From Eukaryota sp. TZLM1-RC (taxonomy: Eukaryota; Metamonada: BaSk clade), in contig JAUPSS010000005.1 of the NCBI GenBank assembly GCA_040285825.1, positions 558,001 through 622,000 of the forward strand: a stretch of 64,000 nucleotides of DNA, read 5' to 3'. Below, one piece after another: positions 9,957-21,122 of the stretch. Both the position numbers and the translations under genes were made by a program. Below the pieces are notes generated by a model. That model worked only from the letters and a program-made list of their open reading frames with translations. It had not been told where the DNA came from and made no database searches. Position 1 is the stretch's first letter, and every line of letters starts with the position of its first letter.

Positions 9957-10443
9957 TATTATAGATAATAGTAAGCCTTATAAGGGAGTCTTGTATAAGG
10001 CGTTTTTTTCAAAAGTTTTATTCAAATTGTATATAAGGAATAATAATAATATATTTTTGAATACTCTTCTTTACGGCAGAAAAATGTCAAATAGTTGTAA
10101 TGGAAAAATGTTTGTGATATTGTCTGTTATAGTGGTTTTCATTTGAATCACATACTTTCTTTAAGTATCATTCAAACTTATTTTAAGAATTTATTCCAAG
10201 AACCATTAAAGAAGAACCACATAGTTTTCCTTGAATTTAATTTATTCCACCGAAAATCTAAACAACACAAGTTAAAATTCTGAATCTTCATATCCCCAAT
10301 CAGCCAAAAAGCATAAACTGGAAGTTTTTCCTTCATAGAAAAGACCAAGTGATTTATTTATTTTGTTAAGTGTGCAACTTTATTTTTTCTTCTTTAAGAG
10401 TTTTTAATTTTTTTGCTTTTTTTAAAAAAAACTTATTTTATTC
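9957..10443. other. AT-rich spacer upstream of the tether-like gene
   Basis: Contains long T runs (10380-10440) next to a LINE insertion. They may be the old poly-T tail of the minus-strand LINE that the plus-strand LINE interrupted. No gene is supported. Confidence 0.35.
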
Positions 10444-10457
10444 AAACGAAATTGTTA
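10444..10457. repeat. LINE target site duplication (pairs with 10930-10943)
   Basis: The 14-mer AAACGAAATTGTTA occurs at 10444-10457 and again at 10930-10943, exactly flanking the LINE fragment between them. This is a clear retrotransposition footprint. Confidence 0.8.
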
Positions 10458-10929
10458 GAATTGAAAATATGCAGCTATTGTTGACTTTGTCTCATGTAAT
10501 GTTGCAAATGATACTTTGGTTCACAGAAGAAAACTTAATCCTGTGGCTGCTCTGGATTTTAAAGCAAAAGAAAAACATAGAAAACATGATAAAGAAATTG
10601 AAGATGCAAATGTCGATAGAAATACACAGCTGGTTTTTATCGCTTTCCCATTGTCGATAAATGGAAGATTATCAGTTGAAGCAGAAACTTTTTTGGATGA
10701 CTTCCAAAAAATGGTGCAAGAAAAAACAATGAAAAGATTTGATATTTTTTTATGGCGTTCACATATTCAATTTGCCATCATTAATAGATTACCACGGTTT
10801 TTCAATCGAATAAGAGAAGCTTTAGCTAGACAGCAAGCAGATCAAGATTTTGTAAAAGAAATCTTGGTTCAATGATAGTTGTCCCATTAGTTATGAGTTA
10901 ATTTAATAAAGTGTGCAAATTCAATAAAT
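10458..10929 (+). mobile_element. 5'-truncated LINE family A insertion
   Basis: Starts in the middle of the endonuclease domain and runs to the element 3' end. Codes on the plus strand for AIVDFVSCNVAND-type sequence, then HRRKLNPVAALDFKAKEKHR, a FPLSINGRLSVEAETFL block and RSHIQFAIINRLPRFF, with a stop at 10873. The 3' tail (TTGTCCCATTAGTTATGAGT) recurs at 45500 and 37650. Precisely flanked by a 14-bp target duplication. The 5' truncation is typical of aborted target-primed reverse transcription. Confidence 0.85.
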
Positions 10930-10943
10930 AAACGAAATTGTTA

Positions 10944-12170
10944 TAAACTAAAAATCAATTTCCTCAAACTTCAAATCTATCATTGAAAATTTACCTACAG
11001 CATTTTCTTCATAAAGTCTCCCCAGTGATAACAACGAGCTAGAAACAAGGCTATCCATTCCTTTAACAATAGAAAATGAAATTCTATTTTGCCAAAAGGA
11101 TCGGTCAAATATTCTTCCAGTTCTGTTTTTGACAATAGATGAAAAATTGTCCAAAAAAGATAACGCAGTTTTACATAAGGCTCCAAATAAAGAAAAAGTC
11201 AAAGGACAATGAATGTATTGAAAATGCGAGTTGGAATTCAAGTTATTGATTTTTTTCAGCATACTTGATAATTTTCGCTTCTTCAGCTCTAAGTAAAGGT
11301 GAATAGTAAGATGGTGCCAGTTTTTCATTTGAGCTTTTTGATACATGAGTAGATCTTACATCAATAATGATCATTGATCCATCAAGACCGGGAACTAACA
11401 CATCACCGCGGCTATCAGCAAAAGAATTTCTGTCAGCTTCATCAACCAAATTTGAAAGCAAAGGTTCTATAAAGGATTCGATCTTGTAGTATTTAAACAT
11501 ACAATAGAGCTGCTCACGAACTGCATCATGCACCTTTGATCTAAAAGTAATAAAACGATTACAATTTAATAAATGAATTGGAGTGACAGACTTTCCACAT
11601 TTACAAATAAAACCCTGGGGAAGATTGTCAGGCCAAATAAAAGATCCAAGACGGATAGATAATGAAAAGCAAGGGTCTCCTGAAAACAAACCATAAATTC
11701 TTGGTACTTGATTAATTAAACAATAAGCAGAACCATCACAAACATCCAATACAAATTTGCAAAACCGGGATTTTTTTGTTTGCCCATGCCAAGACGTACT
11801 TCATAATCCAAGTCTTCAAAGATTACTGTCAGTTTTTGTTGAAGTTTCTTCACACAATACCTTAAATTAACTAAATTTTGTGCAGGAATCTCTTGAACTG
11901 AGTCGGGAACGCATTGACACCAAATTTCTAGTGCAATTTGGTTAATAACAACATCAAGGTTATACAAATATTTGGAAAATGATGGATTGCTTTAAACTAC
12001 AACACTGGTTCATATAATTAGTAAAAAACACCAATCTTTTGGCATCAACAAAGCTTAAGTGTTGGTGAATCAATTCTATCCAAATTAATCCCTGTTGACG
12101 CTGAATTTGTTCTATATATGTCAGTAGCAACTTAAAGTAAGGTTTCAATTTTTGCACCATTTCTTATCAT
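10944..12170 (-). mobile_element. Decayed LINE fragment, zinc knuckle to 3' end
   Basis: Minus-strand frames give, in order, a degenerate post-RT region (12160-11716), a zinc knuckle FICKCGKSVTPIHLLNC (C-x-C..H..C), the conserved FRSKVHDAVREQLYCMFKYY, the endonuclease core SRGDVLVPGLDGSMIIIDV with KIIKYAEK, and the terminal FGKIEFHFLLLKEW block. Frameshifts separate the pieces. It is related to the family B copies near 31 and 50 kb. The plus-strand family A fragment was inserted at its 3' tail. Confidence 0.75.
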
Positions 12171-13014
12171 GTTTTCAGGCCATAACACTCTTATGGGGTT
12201 TGGTGTTATTAAGCAAAAAATAACATGAATGGTGTTAACTCAAATGTTCAGCATAGTGGATACAGCAAAAGATGTCCATAAGTGGGTAAAGGGAATACAC
12301 AGTTGTAACCATTGTCCCCTTCATCCTGAAACTCCGGCAATATGAAATCTATCTTTTGTGGTTGGAAGAAGTTTTTCGTTAGACATTAAGACAAATAAAT
12401 TTGATTTAAATTTTGAGGAACTGGAAATTTTTTACAGATCCAACTCGAACTTGACCACGACTCGACTCGACTCCGAATCGAGCTGGATTGAAGTCGGAGT
12501 CAAGTAGCAACTGGATTTTTCGAGTCAAGTTTTCCCCAACTCTAATCACTGTTGCTTAATGGCGAAAACTTTACAACTTAGCAATATTTTGAGTTCAGTT
12601 CATGATCCTTGGTCATATTCTTTCAGCCAATTAATTGTAAAATAAAAAACAAATAACTGTTGATTGCATTGGGCTTTTAACTTCATAGCTTCAAAAATTT
12701 CTTTCTGTTCATTCGTATGTTCCTCTACGTTTATCAAATTGTCTCTCTTATGGGGTTACGAAAAACCAGCATACTCCTATGTGTAATCTCTGGTTTCGAA
12801 TTTATAAAGCAAAACACGCCTATTCCCCTGTAGATGAACTCTAAAAAGTTATGATGTAGTTTATTATTTGAGTTTTGTTGACAGAAGGGAAAATTGGCTG
12901 ATCAGATGAAGATCATTTTCAGAACTGAAAAGTATCACTAAGGAATAAACCACGAACCAGAATCAGAACACATCTGATGGTCGGTGGGCTAGTCTGGTTG
13001 ATTCCTCTCTTGGT
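12171..13014. other. No gene seen
   Basis: Nothing coding is supported. Around 12445-12530 there is a small cluster of ACTCGACTCGACTCC / GAGTCAAG words able to pair with each other, possibly a hairpin-forming or satellite-like remnant. Confidence 0.3.
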
Positions 13015-14391
13015 TTAAAAACCAATTTTAACAACCGTATTTCCAGTAGATTTGAGTGCATTTTCACCTTCATTTCGGATACAGTTGTTGTCTAATTGGA
13101 GACTAGTAACTGTATGATTGACTTTAAGAGCTTCTGCCAGTGCTATGGCCCCTTCGTTTCGGATAGAGTTTCCACCAATATCAATGCTCATAATTGACTC
13201 ATTGATTTTGAGAGCTTCAGCTAGTGCTATGGCTCCTTCTTTTCGGATAAAATTGCAACGTAGATAGAGAGTAGAAATGGACTTATTGACTTTGAGAGCT
13301 TCTGCCAGTGCTATGGCTCCTTCTTTTTGGATAAAATTGTTAAAAAAATATAGACTAGCAACAGTCTGATTGACTTTGAGAGCTTCTGCCAATGCTATGG
13401 CTCCTTCTTTATGGATAGGGTTGTCGCAAAGATCAAGAACAACAATTGACTGGTTGACTTTGAGAGCTTCAGCAAGTGCTATTGTACCTTCCTTTTCAAT
13501 TGAGTTAGCACTAAGAACAAGATGAGTTATCGAATGATTAACTGTGAGAGCCTCAGCTAGTGCGATGATACCATCTTGCGAAATACAGTTGTTATACACA
13601 TTAAGATTACTAAGGGTCTGATTGACTTTGATAGCATCAGCTAGTGCAACAGCACCTTCATTATTGATATAATTGCTACTTAGGTTAAGAGTCGCAATCA
13701 CGTGGTTAAATTTGAGAGCCTCAGCAATTGCAACAGCACCTTCTTTTTGAATGAAATTGTAACGAAGATCAAGATATCTAACCGTGATATTCACTTTGAT
13801 AGCTTCTGCTAGTGCTATGGCACCTTCCTTTTGTATAGAGTTAGCACGCAGATCAAGACAACTGATCGACTGATTAACTTTCAGAGCTTCAGCTAGAGCC
13901 ATAGCACCCTCTTTTTCGATAACATTGCTCCCGAGATTAAGAGTTGTAACTGACTTATTAACTTTGAGAACCTCAGCTATAGCGATGGCACCTTCTTTTT
14001 GGATAGATTTGTCATAGAGATGAAGTCTCTCACATCCTTCAAAAAGTAGATCAATAATTTGTTTCACAGACTGTTTTAGCGCATCCCAACGAACATTTGT
14101 TTCAATCCTTTCCATAACAATTGCCTTAGTGTTGCCTGGTTCCCTAGGTTCATCAACCAAACACTGACTACTCAAAACATGGTCTCCCGTGGCAACTGTA
14201 TCTACATTTACTTGGCGAGAAGCATTTTCAGGGGAACACAGCGAAGACACATCATTAGAATGTGAATGGGGACATGGATAAAGTTGATTCCCACACTTCG
14301 GACAACTTTGAATACCATCAATGCAAACAGAGTGTAAAGAGTGGTTCTCTTCACAAATTAAGACTGGGATATCATCAGAAGCCGTGTGCAT
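13015..14391 (-). CDS. Zinc-finger plus leucine-rich-repeat protein (RNI type)
   Basis: 458 residues from the ATG at 14391 (the upstream frame opens at TTG only). Residues about 10-50 hold a Cys/His cluster (LICEENHSLHSVC, CPKCGNQLYPCPH) that looks like a RING or zinc-ribbon domain. From about residue 120 eleven near-perfect 28-residue repeats follow, consensus EGAIALAEALKVNxSI then xxLxLxxNxIxK, plus partial units at both ends. These are ribonuclease-inhibitor-type LRRs, as in NLRC3-like and RanGAP-like proteins, and should form a horseshoe binding a protein partner. The zinc module suggests ubiquitin ligase or adaptor function, which is inference. Repeats are so alike in DNA that copy number may vary between strains. 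No signal peptide or membrane span. Confidence 0.85.
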   Translation of the reverse strand: MHTASDDIPVLICEENHSLHSVCIDGIQSCPKCGNQLYPCPHSHSNDVSSLCSPENASRQVNVDTVATGDHVLSSQCLVDEPREPGNTKAIVMERIETNVRWDALKQSVKQIIDLLFEGCERLHLYDKSIQKEGAIAIAEVLKVNKSVTTLNLGSNVIEKEGAMALAEALKVNQSISCLDLRANSIQKEGAIALAEAIKVNITVRYLDLRYNFIQKEGAVAIAEALKFNHVIATLNLSSNYINNEGAVALADAIKVNQTLSNLNVYNNCISQDGIIALAEALTVNHSITHLVLSANSIEKEGTIALAEALKVNQSIVVLDLCDNPIHKEGAIALAEALKVNQTVASLYFFNNFIQKEGAIALAEALKVNKSISTLYLRCNFIRKEGAIALAEALKINESIMSIDIGGNSIRNEGAIALAEALKVNHTVTSLQLDNNCIRNEGENALKSTGNTVVKIGF

Positions 14392-15044
14392 TATTTGGAA
14401 ATTCTTTCGACTTTGCAACTTGGCTCAATAAACATCACCAAAATTCAACAGCCTCAATGCATTAATGGAGCAATGAGTACTTCATTTTTGAATGGATAGT
14501 ATGGCAATCATGATTTAATAATAATGAAATTGGATTCAGGTAAAATCCACTGGCACATCCACACAACCATTCACACATGTACAAATTGAAACAAGTTTCA
14601 TAAGCAACTTTATCAAAATTGGTTCCATCAGTCTCATAAGAGTATTTTACAACATTTCTGAAAACATAAGTTTTTGACTCACGTTAGAGAGTTCCCAAAT
14701 GCGCCTATGATCAGATTGTATTTAATACAAATCATTTACCATAACTGATGAATAAATGCCAAATCAATATCTGTCAATTCAATTACTTACTCTATGGAAA
14801 CTAAAGTGGTCCAAAAACACTAGATTTTGAAACTTGGAGACTTTTACTTTGTTAGTGATGAATCAGCATAGTTGAAACAATTACACAGTTAAAGTTGCAT
14901 AGTTCTACAATTGTTGAACAATTGACACGGTGTACATCATTTCATACTTCGTCAAGTCAGTAGTTTCCTACAATATTTGCCCACACAAATCCAATACCAC
15001 TCGGATGACTCAAACACCACGCTTGTTGGATAAGACGTCCCTTA
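14392..15044. other. Spacer, no gene seen
   Basis: Presumed upstream region of the LRR gene, then the 5' flank of a LINE fragment. No reading frame is supported. Confidence 0.35.
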
Positions 15045-16390
15045 ATGGCCAGTAAAGTTTTGGGCAATGAATGTAGTTTAATGCAAGTGGTCAATATACG
15101 ATACTATGAATTCATAAAAGCCGCAGTAAATCGTATAGTAAATTTGACAAAAACCGAAGTGTTTTCTGTTGAAGATGATTTCATGTGTTTGGGATCTCCT
15201 ATATGTTCTACTGAGTTTGAATCCTCTTTTATAATTCAAAAAGTTCAAAATGAATTGATTCCCAGTTTATTTTTATTAAAATCATTACCACTACAAAATC
15301 AATTTTTAATATTTAGACATTGTATTAATTCAATTTTGATGTACTGGACCCGAACAGTTCCCAATGAATCCACCAGAATGGGTCTTCATCTTTGGGTTTC
15401 AGAATTTGTTGCTTATTTCAACTTAATAGGATTGGAAGAATCAAATAATTTTGATTTAATTTATTTGCCTCATTCTCTGGGTGGATTAGGGTTTCTCCAT
15501 CTGGGCCAAGTTGCACATATTTGCTATTCAGTTTCTGTATATTTGGGTGTACGTGATCTTGATTTAACGAATTCAATTCCAAGTGATCAGTATAGGGTTT
15601 TACTATCAGCTTTATCACCTTCTTTTGCTGGTTTTGACTCAATCTGGGACAAACGAATTAAAATTTGCCAACGTCAAATCACTCATTTATTTCATAAGGA
15701 GAAATTGAGTCTTTTGAAAGAAAAACTATCAGAATGTGGACGACTACAATTTATTTCAAATTGTGACAGTCAATCTTCTTGTTTTTTGAAAGTCTTGCCT
15801 ATTTCTCAAAATTTCTCAGATGATTGCTTTAAATACCTAATAGATCTGAGATTGTTTCAAGGAGAACAATTTGTGATATGTCCTTTGGGTGGTTATGGAA
15901 ACCTAGGCTTAGCTCACTCGTTTCAATGTAGAAGAGTCTCAAGAATGGTTACACAAAGGCATGACGAAGAAAATAATTTTATTAACGAATTAAATAATTT
16001 TGAATCTGAAAAGGAATTTAAATTTTGTTTAAATAAGCAGTTACGTGTTGATGGCTTTCAATCGTCAACTAAAATTGCTTTTGATGTTACCATAGTTGGA
16101 GGTTATGGTAATAATTGGAGTGATGCTTTTTCGAAAGCTTATTCTAATAAAATTGCAAAGCATTCAATTTTAAAAGAATTAAATTTAATTAACCAAATTG
16201 TTCCTCTCGTTTTTAGTGTTCATGGGGGTTTTTACACTAAAACAAAAATACTGTTTGACCAATTTGGATGGAATGAGGTAGCAGATGAAATTAGTTGTAT
16301 CATTTTGAAGAATAGTTTTAAATGCCACAGTGCTTTTAATTATATACTTCAAAAGAAAAGAGAAGATCGTCAATGTTGGTAGGTAGTTGT
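15045..16390 (+). mobile_element. LINE fragment of a second lineage (thumb to endonuclease), 445-codon frame
   Basis: An intact 445-residue frame ending at 16382. It begins after the catalytic YxDD box with FLGSPI and an SLFLLKSLP..QFLIFRHCIN thumb region, then LPHSLGGLGFLHL, a Cys/His segment (CPLGGYGNLGLAHSFQC) and an endonuclease-like core LRVDGF..STKIAFDVTIVGG followed by KIAKH. That order (RT thumb, zinc knuckle, R-x-D..D..K nuclease) fits LINEs with a C-terminal restriction-like endonuclease, but residues differ strongly from the family A, B and D copies. The RT core is missing, so it is 5'-truncated; the frame may simply be young. Confidence 0.7.
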
Positions 16391-17076
16391 CGTTTAGTAT
16401 TCAAGTAGTTTCTTCTTAATTTTCAATAATAGTAAATCGTATCAAAAACGACTATCCAAGTCAGTGCCACCGCTAACTCAATTCAAGATATTAATACTTA
16501 TGTCAAAGAAAGTGCATACACAATATTCAGTGTCACAATACATTATTATGCTCAAGCATGCAATTGACAAAACAGCTCACAAACATTAAAGTACATACAG
16601 ACATTAATGTCGTTTTTAAGGAGATGTAATGGAAAATTGACAGTAGTGACGACCTTACAAAACAATTATCACTTTTACATCTCAAATCATTGCAGTGTTG
16701 TGGTGTTCATAGGAGTCAAAACTCTGATCTGCAGAATTCAAAATGATTTAAAAAAGTATAAGTGTACCAATGTGTTCTTGAATTTCTTCTGAGAATAATC
16801 ACAATCTAGGTTCCTGACCTGGTGTATGCAAAATGAAGATTATAAGAAATCACTAAGGAAAGCTTCTTCATTGGCAACAAAGTGATTCTCTAGTATATGA
16901 AGAATTTCCATAACATCACAATCATTACTCACCTGAGATTCATGAAAATTGTTTCAGCAGCCGCTTCAAACACGTTTCTAGAGTTGTTTATTGTGCTGTA
17001 GAATTATGCCTAATTCATCAAAGAAATTCCAAAATTAAACTGATCCAAACCATTAAATACAAATCTCAGCCCTCAG
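16391..17076. other. Spacer, no gene seen
   Basis: Contains the 3' flank of the LINE fragment and the 3' flank of CDK7. No coding or RNA gene is supported. Confidence 0.35.
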
Positions 17077-18398
17077 CTACTCCAACCTAGGCATTTTTCT
17101 AACAGTGGCAACCCCAATTGGACTCTCTAAATCAAAACCATCATCATCAAGACTCTGGTCCAAATCAAACTTCCTTTGCTTAAGGTAAGCTCTGTCCTCG
17201 GAAGATATCCTAGGTGGGACTAACCTTGCTTGACCTATCCTTTCGGAATTGAGTGGAGTTTTTGTATCCGTACGAGGAGTGTCAAGGTTGAGAAAGCCTA
17301 AACGTTTAGTGACAGTACTTGGAGGTCCAGAAAGAGGAGTTTCGGATTTAGCTGGAATCAGATCATTATTAAAATAAACAAACCAAATGGTAATTGGTTG
17401 ATAGGAGTTATGGGTACTCCACTAGTGAAGTATGGGTGATTCAGTGCTGCCTCCACACTAATTCTTTTTCGTGGATCTAAGACAAGCATTTTTCTAATCA
17501 AATCAATGGCATCGTCCCCATAAACTGAAGGAATGACCCTCTCCCATGGTGTAGTGGGCATAGATTTATGTGTGATGTAGGAAGGAAGAGAGGTGACTCC
17601 AGGCCATGATTGTTCTGTTGGTGTACCCAGAATTGAAAAGATTTTGTTGAGTTGGTCAATATCAGAATTACCTGGGAATAATGGCCTCCTGAGCATCATT
17701 TCAGCAAAAATACATCCTATGATTAAGAAAAAAATTTAAATAAATACCTAAAGTTAATTCAAATATAAACCACGTACCTATCGCCCAAACATCTATACCA
17801 CTGCTGTACCACCTAGCCCCAAACAGTATTTCAGGGGCCCTGTACCATATCGTGGCAATAGTTCCTGACAAAACTTTATTGGGAGAACCAAAAGTTCTGG
17901 CGGCACCAAAATCAGTTAGTTTTAAAAGACCATTGCTAGACATTAGGAGGTTACTTGGTTTTAAATCTCTTTGGTTATTGTGTATGGGGAAAAATACCTG
18001 TGAAATATGTATTTGGAATGTAAGAAAGCAACTCCTGTGGTGAAAAGAGGTAGATATATACCTTCAAGTAACATTTTAAGGTATGTTTTAATATGCGATG
18101 GAGTAAGAAGGACTTTGCGCGAGGTAATGATCTTGTCCAAGTCAGTCTCTAGAAACTCAAAAACCAAATACACACTATCTGCATGGGAGAAGACGTCTAG
18201 AAGGGAAACAATACGTGGGTGTTGAAGTTCTGAGAGAAACTTAATTTCACGAAGCGCAGTCAGAGGTATACCTTCACGAAGAGCGGTGGATCGCATCTTT
18301 TTGAGTGCACAAAGTTGTCCAGTGGCTTTGTGGACACACTGATAGACAACACCATCAGTTCCTTGTCCTACTTCCTTAACGAACTCATAGTTGTCCAT
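17077..18398 (-). CDS. CDK7: CDK7-type cyclin-dependent kinase
   Basis: Five exons: 18398-18062, 18034-17998, 17968-17778, 17716-17384 and 17351-17077. The joined length, 1173 nt, gives 390 residues with one stop. Introns are 27, 29, 61 and 32 nt, all GT-AG. Seen: GQGTDG loop at 11-16, Lys33, cyclin-binding helix [15 protein letters not shown] 124-126, DFG 144-146, a FGSPNK activation loop, [14 protein letters not shown], and a C-terminal Pro/Ser tail (about 85 residues). [22 protein letters not shown] and the TPxNQLPF end match CDK7 rather than CDK1/2. CDK7 with cyclin H is the CDK-activating kinase and the TFIIH kinase that phosphorylates the RNA polymerase II tail. The first intron keeps the frame and has no stop, so retention would add nine residues. 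Confidence 0.9.
17717..17777 (-). other. Tandem mini-introns with no exon between (or one 61-nt intron)
   Basis: The gap between CDK7 exons 3 and 4 splits exactly into two well-formed units: 17777-17748 (30 nt, GTACGT to TTTAG) and 17747-17717 (31 nt, GTATTT to CATAG). Each has the length and end sequences of the other introns in this window. Splicing can occur as one step or as two adjacent steps; both give the same mRNA. Confidence 0.6.
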
Positions 18399-20925
18399 TG
18401 TGTAAGTGCTGTGTAACGATCGGAAGGCTTGCTGGTTTATGTATGTTTAAGTTGAGGTTTTGTGGGTCAGATTGTCAATTGAATGAACTGATGAGGAAAA
18501 TGATGTCTCAAATCTCCATTTTTGCCAATTAAAAGCGTCCTTGATCTCTGGAACTGCTAAACTTCAATGTTTATTAATCCAGAGGTGGAAATTCGTGTTT
18601 TAAAAATAAGAAACGTAAATCAGATCAGTAAGCTTATCAGATTAGCTTATCAGTTGCAGAGTTGTAATCAAAAACATTATTGACTAAAAGTCTAGTTATT
18701 AATTACAGCTGATCCCCGAAATCGCCCAACATTTTAACAAACATGGTAATTAATTAGAGTCAATTAATTTGTTTAAGTGTTGTTGGAAAGAACATTGACC
18801 ATTATGTATCCTTTTGTGTTATGGGTTAAATGAACATCACAACTATTGCCTTGATATCTGCCAAACAGATAATTGTGCTATCTGTAATGAAAAAGCTGAA
18901 AATTATATTTTGAAAATAATTTATATGTTTGCCATGTTTGCTCCTCGCTTGATACACTACGGCATCCATGTAAGATTCCGAATGTTCTCAGTCCCAGGCT
19001 TCCATTCCCTTTTCTGTTGCGTTTAGAACATTCAGAACATTCAGTCATCAGTGTCGTCCTTGAAAGCAGCACATCCTCGTTGAAAGAGAGGATACTTGTG
19101 AGATAACGCCTTCGAGGTCTCAATTTGTTAGCTGATTATTTATTTTTAACATATTGTATTCCAACGAGAAACTAAACAGCAAACATAAAATTTTACATAC
19201 CCCAAATCAGCCACACAGAATTTATTGGAGGTTGTTCTTTTATAATACCAAGGGAAAACAAATTAGAAGACAACAAGTTGACAAAATCTTTAAAAATTCA
19301 AAACACTATTTTGTTCTGCCACAACGTCTTGTGAAAAACTCTATTTGCACATTGTTTCACAATTAAAGATGAATTTAAATGAGAATCATTCCAGAAAGAT
19401 ACGCAATGGTCCAAGCGAACCATGAAGGGAGAAAGCAAATGGACAAAAACAATTATTCTGTGTGACTTGCCATACAATAGAGTGAATGCAATAACATTTA
19501 TTTCGGCAACTGATAAGGGGCCCGTACTTTTGGACTTTGCTGCTTATCGAATTCTATTGTTAGTGAACATTAAACGTGACCTTCCAGAAAAGGAAAGTAT
19601 CACGTCACCATCAGTCTGATGGTACCACCACCAAACAGCACGTTGCTTCCATCAAGTACACTACAGTAGCTAACACTATTGTATGATTTGCTATATATTG
19701 TGAAGTATTTTATTTATTCGCGAATAACGACCCTTTATATGAATTCTTATCTGGCCCATTGAGTGTTTTCAGTAGCAATTGTCCTTCAATAAACAAAAAA
19801 CAAGCTCGAAGAGTATAACAAAGTTTGAGGAGGTAGGGAAAGGTCATCTCACCACACAATAGAAATAAATAAATGATTGTAGACTCCGTTAAAATGTGAT
19901 TCGGATTCAAAACATCAGCTACATTTATTGTTGTAATGAAATGGACACAAAATTCTGAGGATACATGAACATGGGCAATACAAAGCAAATAGAAGCTTTA
20001 GCCTACTTAATACATCTACATCTAGAATCCGCATTTGCTGGTTGTGAAACTGTGTTTGAAGCCAACAGTTCTGCAGGTCAAAATTCAGTAATATAAGAGA
20101 AAATCAAAACAAATCTTTCATTATTCATGTTACACGTGATTTCAGCATCACTCACCATTGATGCATGAAGTCTAACGTAACTAAGATTACACTTATATAC
20201 GCGCGGACGTGCTCTGTTCTTGTTTGATGCCTCGTCCGGAATGAGTGTTAGACTTTCTATCTCAACAACTTTTGTATTGGTCTTGGTTGACTCGCGTCTT
20301 CTTTCTCGATGAAGAGTTACCACTAAATGCACTTCTCCAATTTCTGTATTGGTCACTATGACGCACATATGGTTCTTGCAATAGGGACGCTTGTGGAAGA
20401 TGGCATGATCATTTAAATTTGAACTTCGAATTTGATAAAACAAATGAGAGACATGTTTGGGAAATCAAGAAATGTAACTTGCTTATGCATTTCCTGTGAT
20501 AGATCTTTGAGGGTTTTTTCTACCAGAAAACATTGCCAGTGCTGATTTGGGTCTTCTCAAAAATGAAAATGTCTACAACAAAGAATGTTCTACATCTGAT
20601 ATATTTGCTTTTTGTTGGTTTTGTAAAATTTTGTTCTCCAAGAATGAACTGATCTTTTCACTTGAAACTTTCTGTTTGTAAAAATGTAAGGTAGAATGGT
20701 GGTATGGCGCATGAATCATTCAAAATGAATGACATTTAAAATAGACTTGTGTTTGACAAATATCGACTGTCAAATTTGTTGATTGCTTGATCTTTTGGAC
20801 TTGTTCATCTCCTTTCAATGACAAGAAATAGTTGGTTCTGAAAGTAAACACCCCTAAACACTTTTAGCCATTGTAAAACAATCAAAATTATCGGTGTTCA
20901 CTCAAAAAAAGGATGTATCTCCAAA
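18399..20925. other. Long gene-poor spacer with a possible LINE scrap
   Basis: No intact gene is supported. Around 18830-18930 (+) a frame reads DNCAICNEKAENYILKII, resembling the LINE zinc knuckle SYCICNKKPTANFLHIV, so a scrap of LINE is likely. A minus-strand 121-codon frame at 20443-20078 has no ATG and no recognisable motif. The rest shows nothing. Confidence 0.35.
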
Positions 20926-21006
20926 TGTTGCCTTAGGCTGCAAAAGTGGTTGAGATAAAGATAATTTATTTTCTATTCATATTATAAAAGCCTTAGGGCG
21001 CCAACA
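20926..21006 (-). repeat. 3' LTR (81 bp)
   Basis: Reads TGTTGCCTTAGGCTGC.. to ..GGGCGCCAACA on the plus strand, with TGTTG/CAACA inverted ends, and is identical to 27577-27657. In element sense a TTTTATAATATG box could serve as a TATA element. 81 bp is unusually short for an LTR. Confidence 0.92.
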
Positions 21007-21024
21007 CTGCTTCTTCCCTTTTTC
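21007..21024 (-). promoter_or_regulatory. Polypurine tract of the LTR element
   Basis: In element sense GAAAAAGGGAAGAAGCAG directly precedes the 3' LTR, the expected place for plus-strand DNA priming. Confidence 0.7.
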
Positions 21025-21122
21025 AGAGCTAATAGGCTTATATAAATATGAATCTAAACTATAAACAAATAACTAAATAACTAAATAACTACAAATAACC
21101 TAATCTAAACTGAGAATTAGCA

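Noticed and set aside
20078-20443. 121-codon minus frame
   Set aside because: It opens at TTG, shows no motif and sits in a gene-poor stretch.
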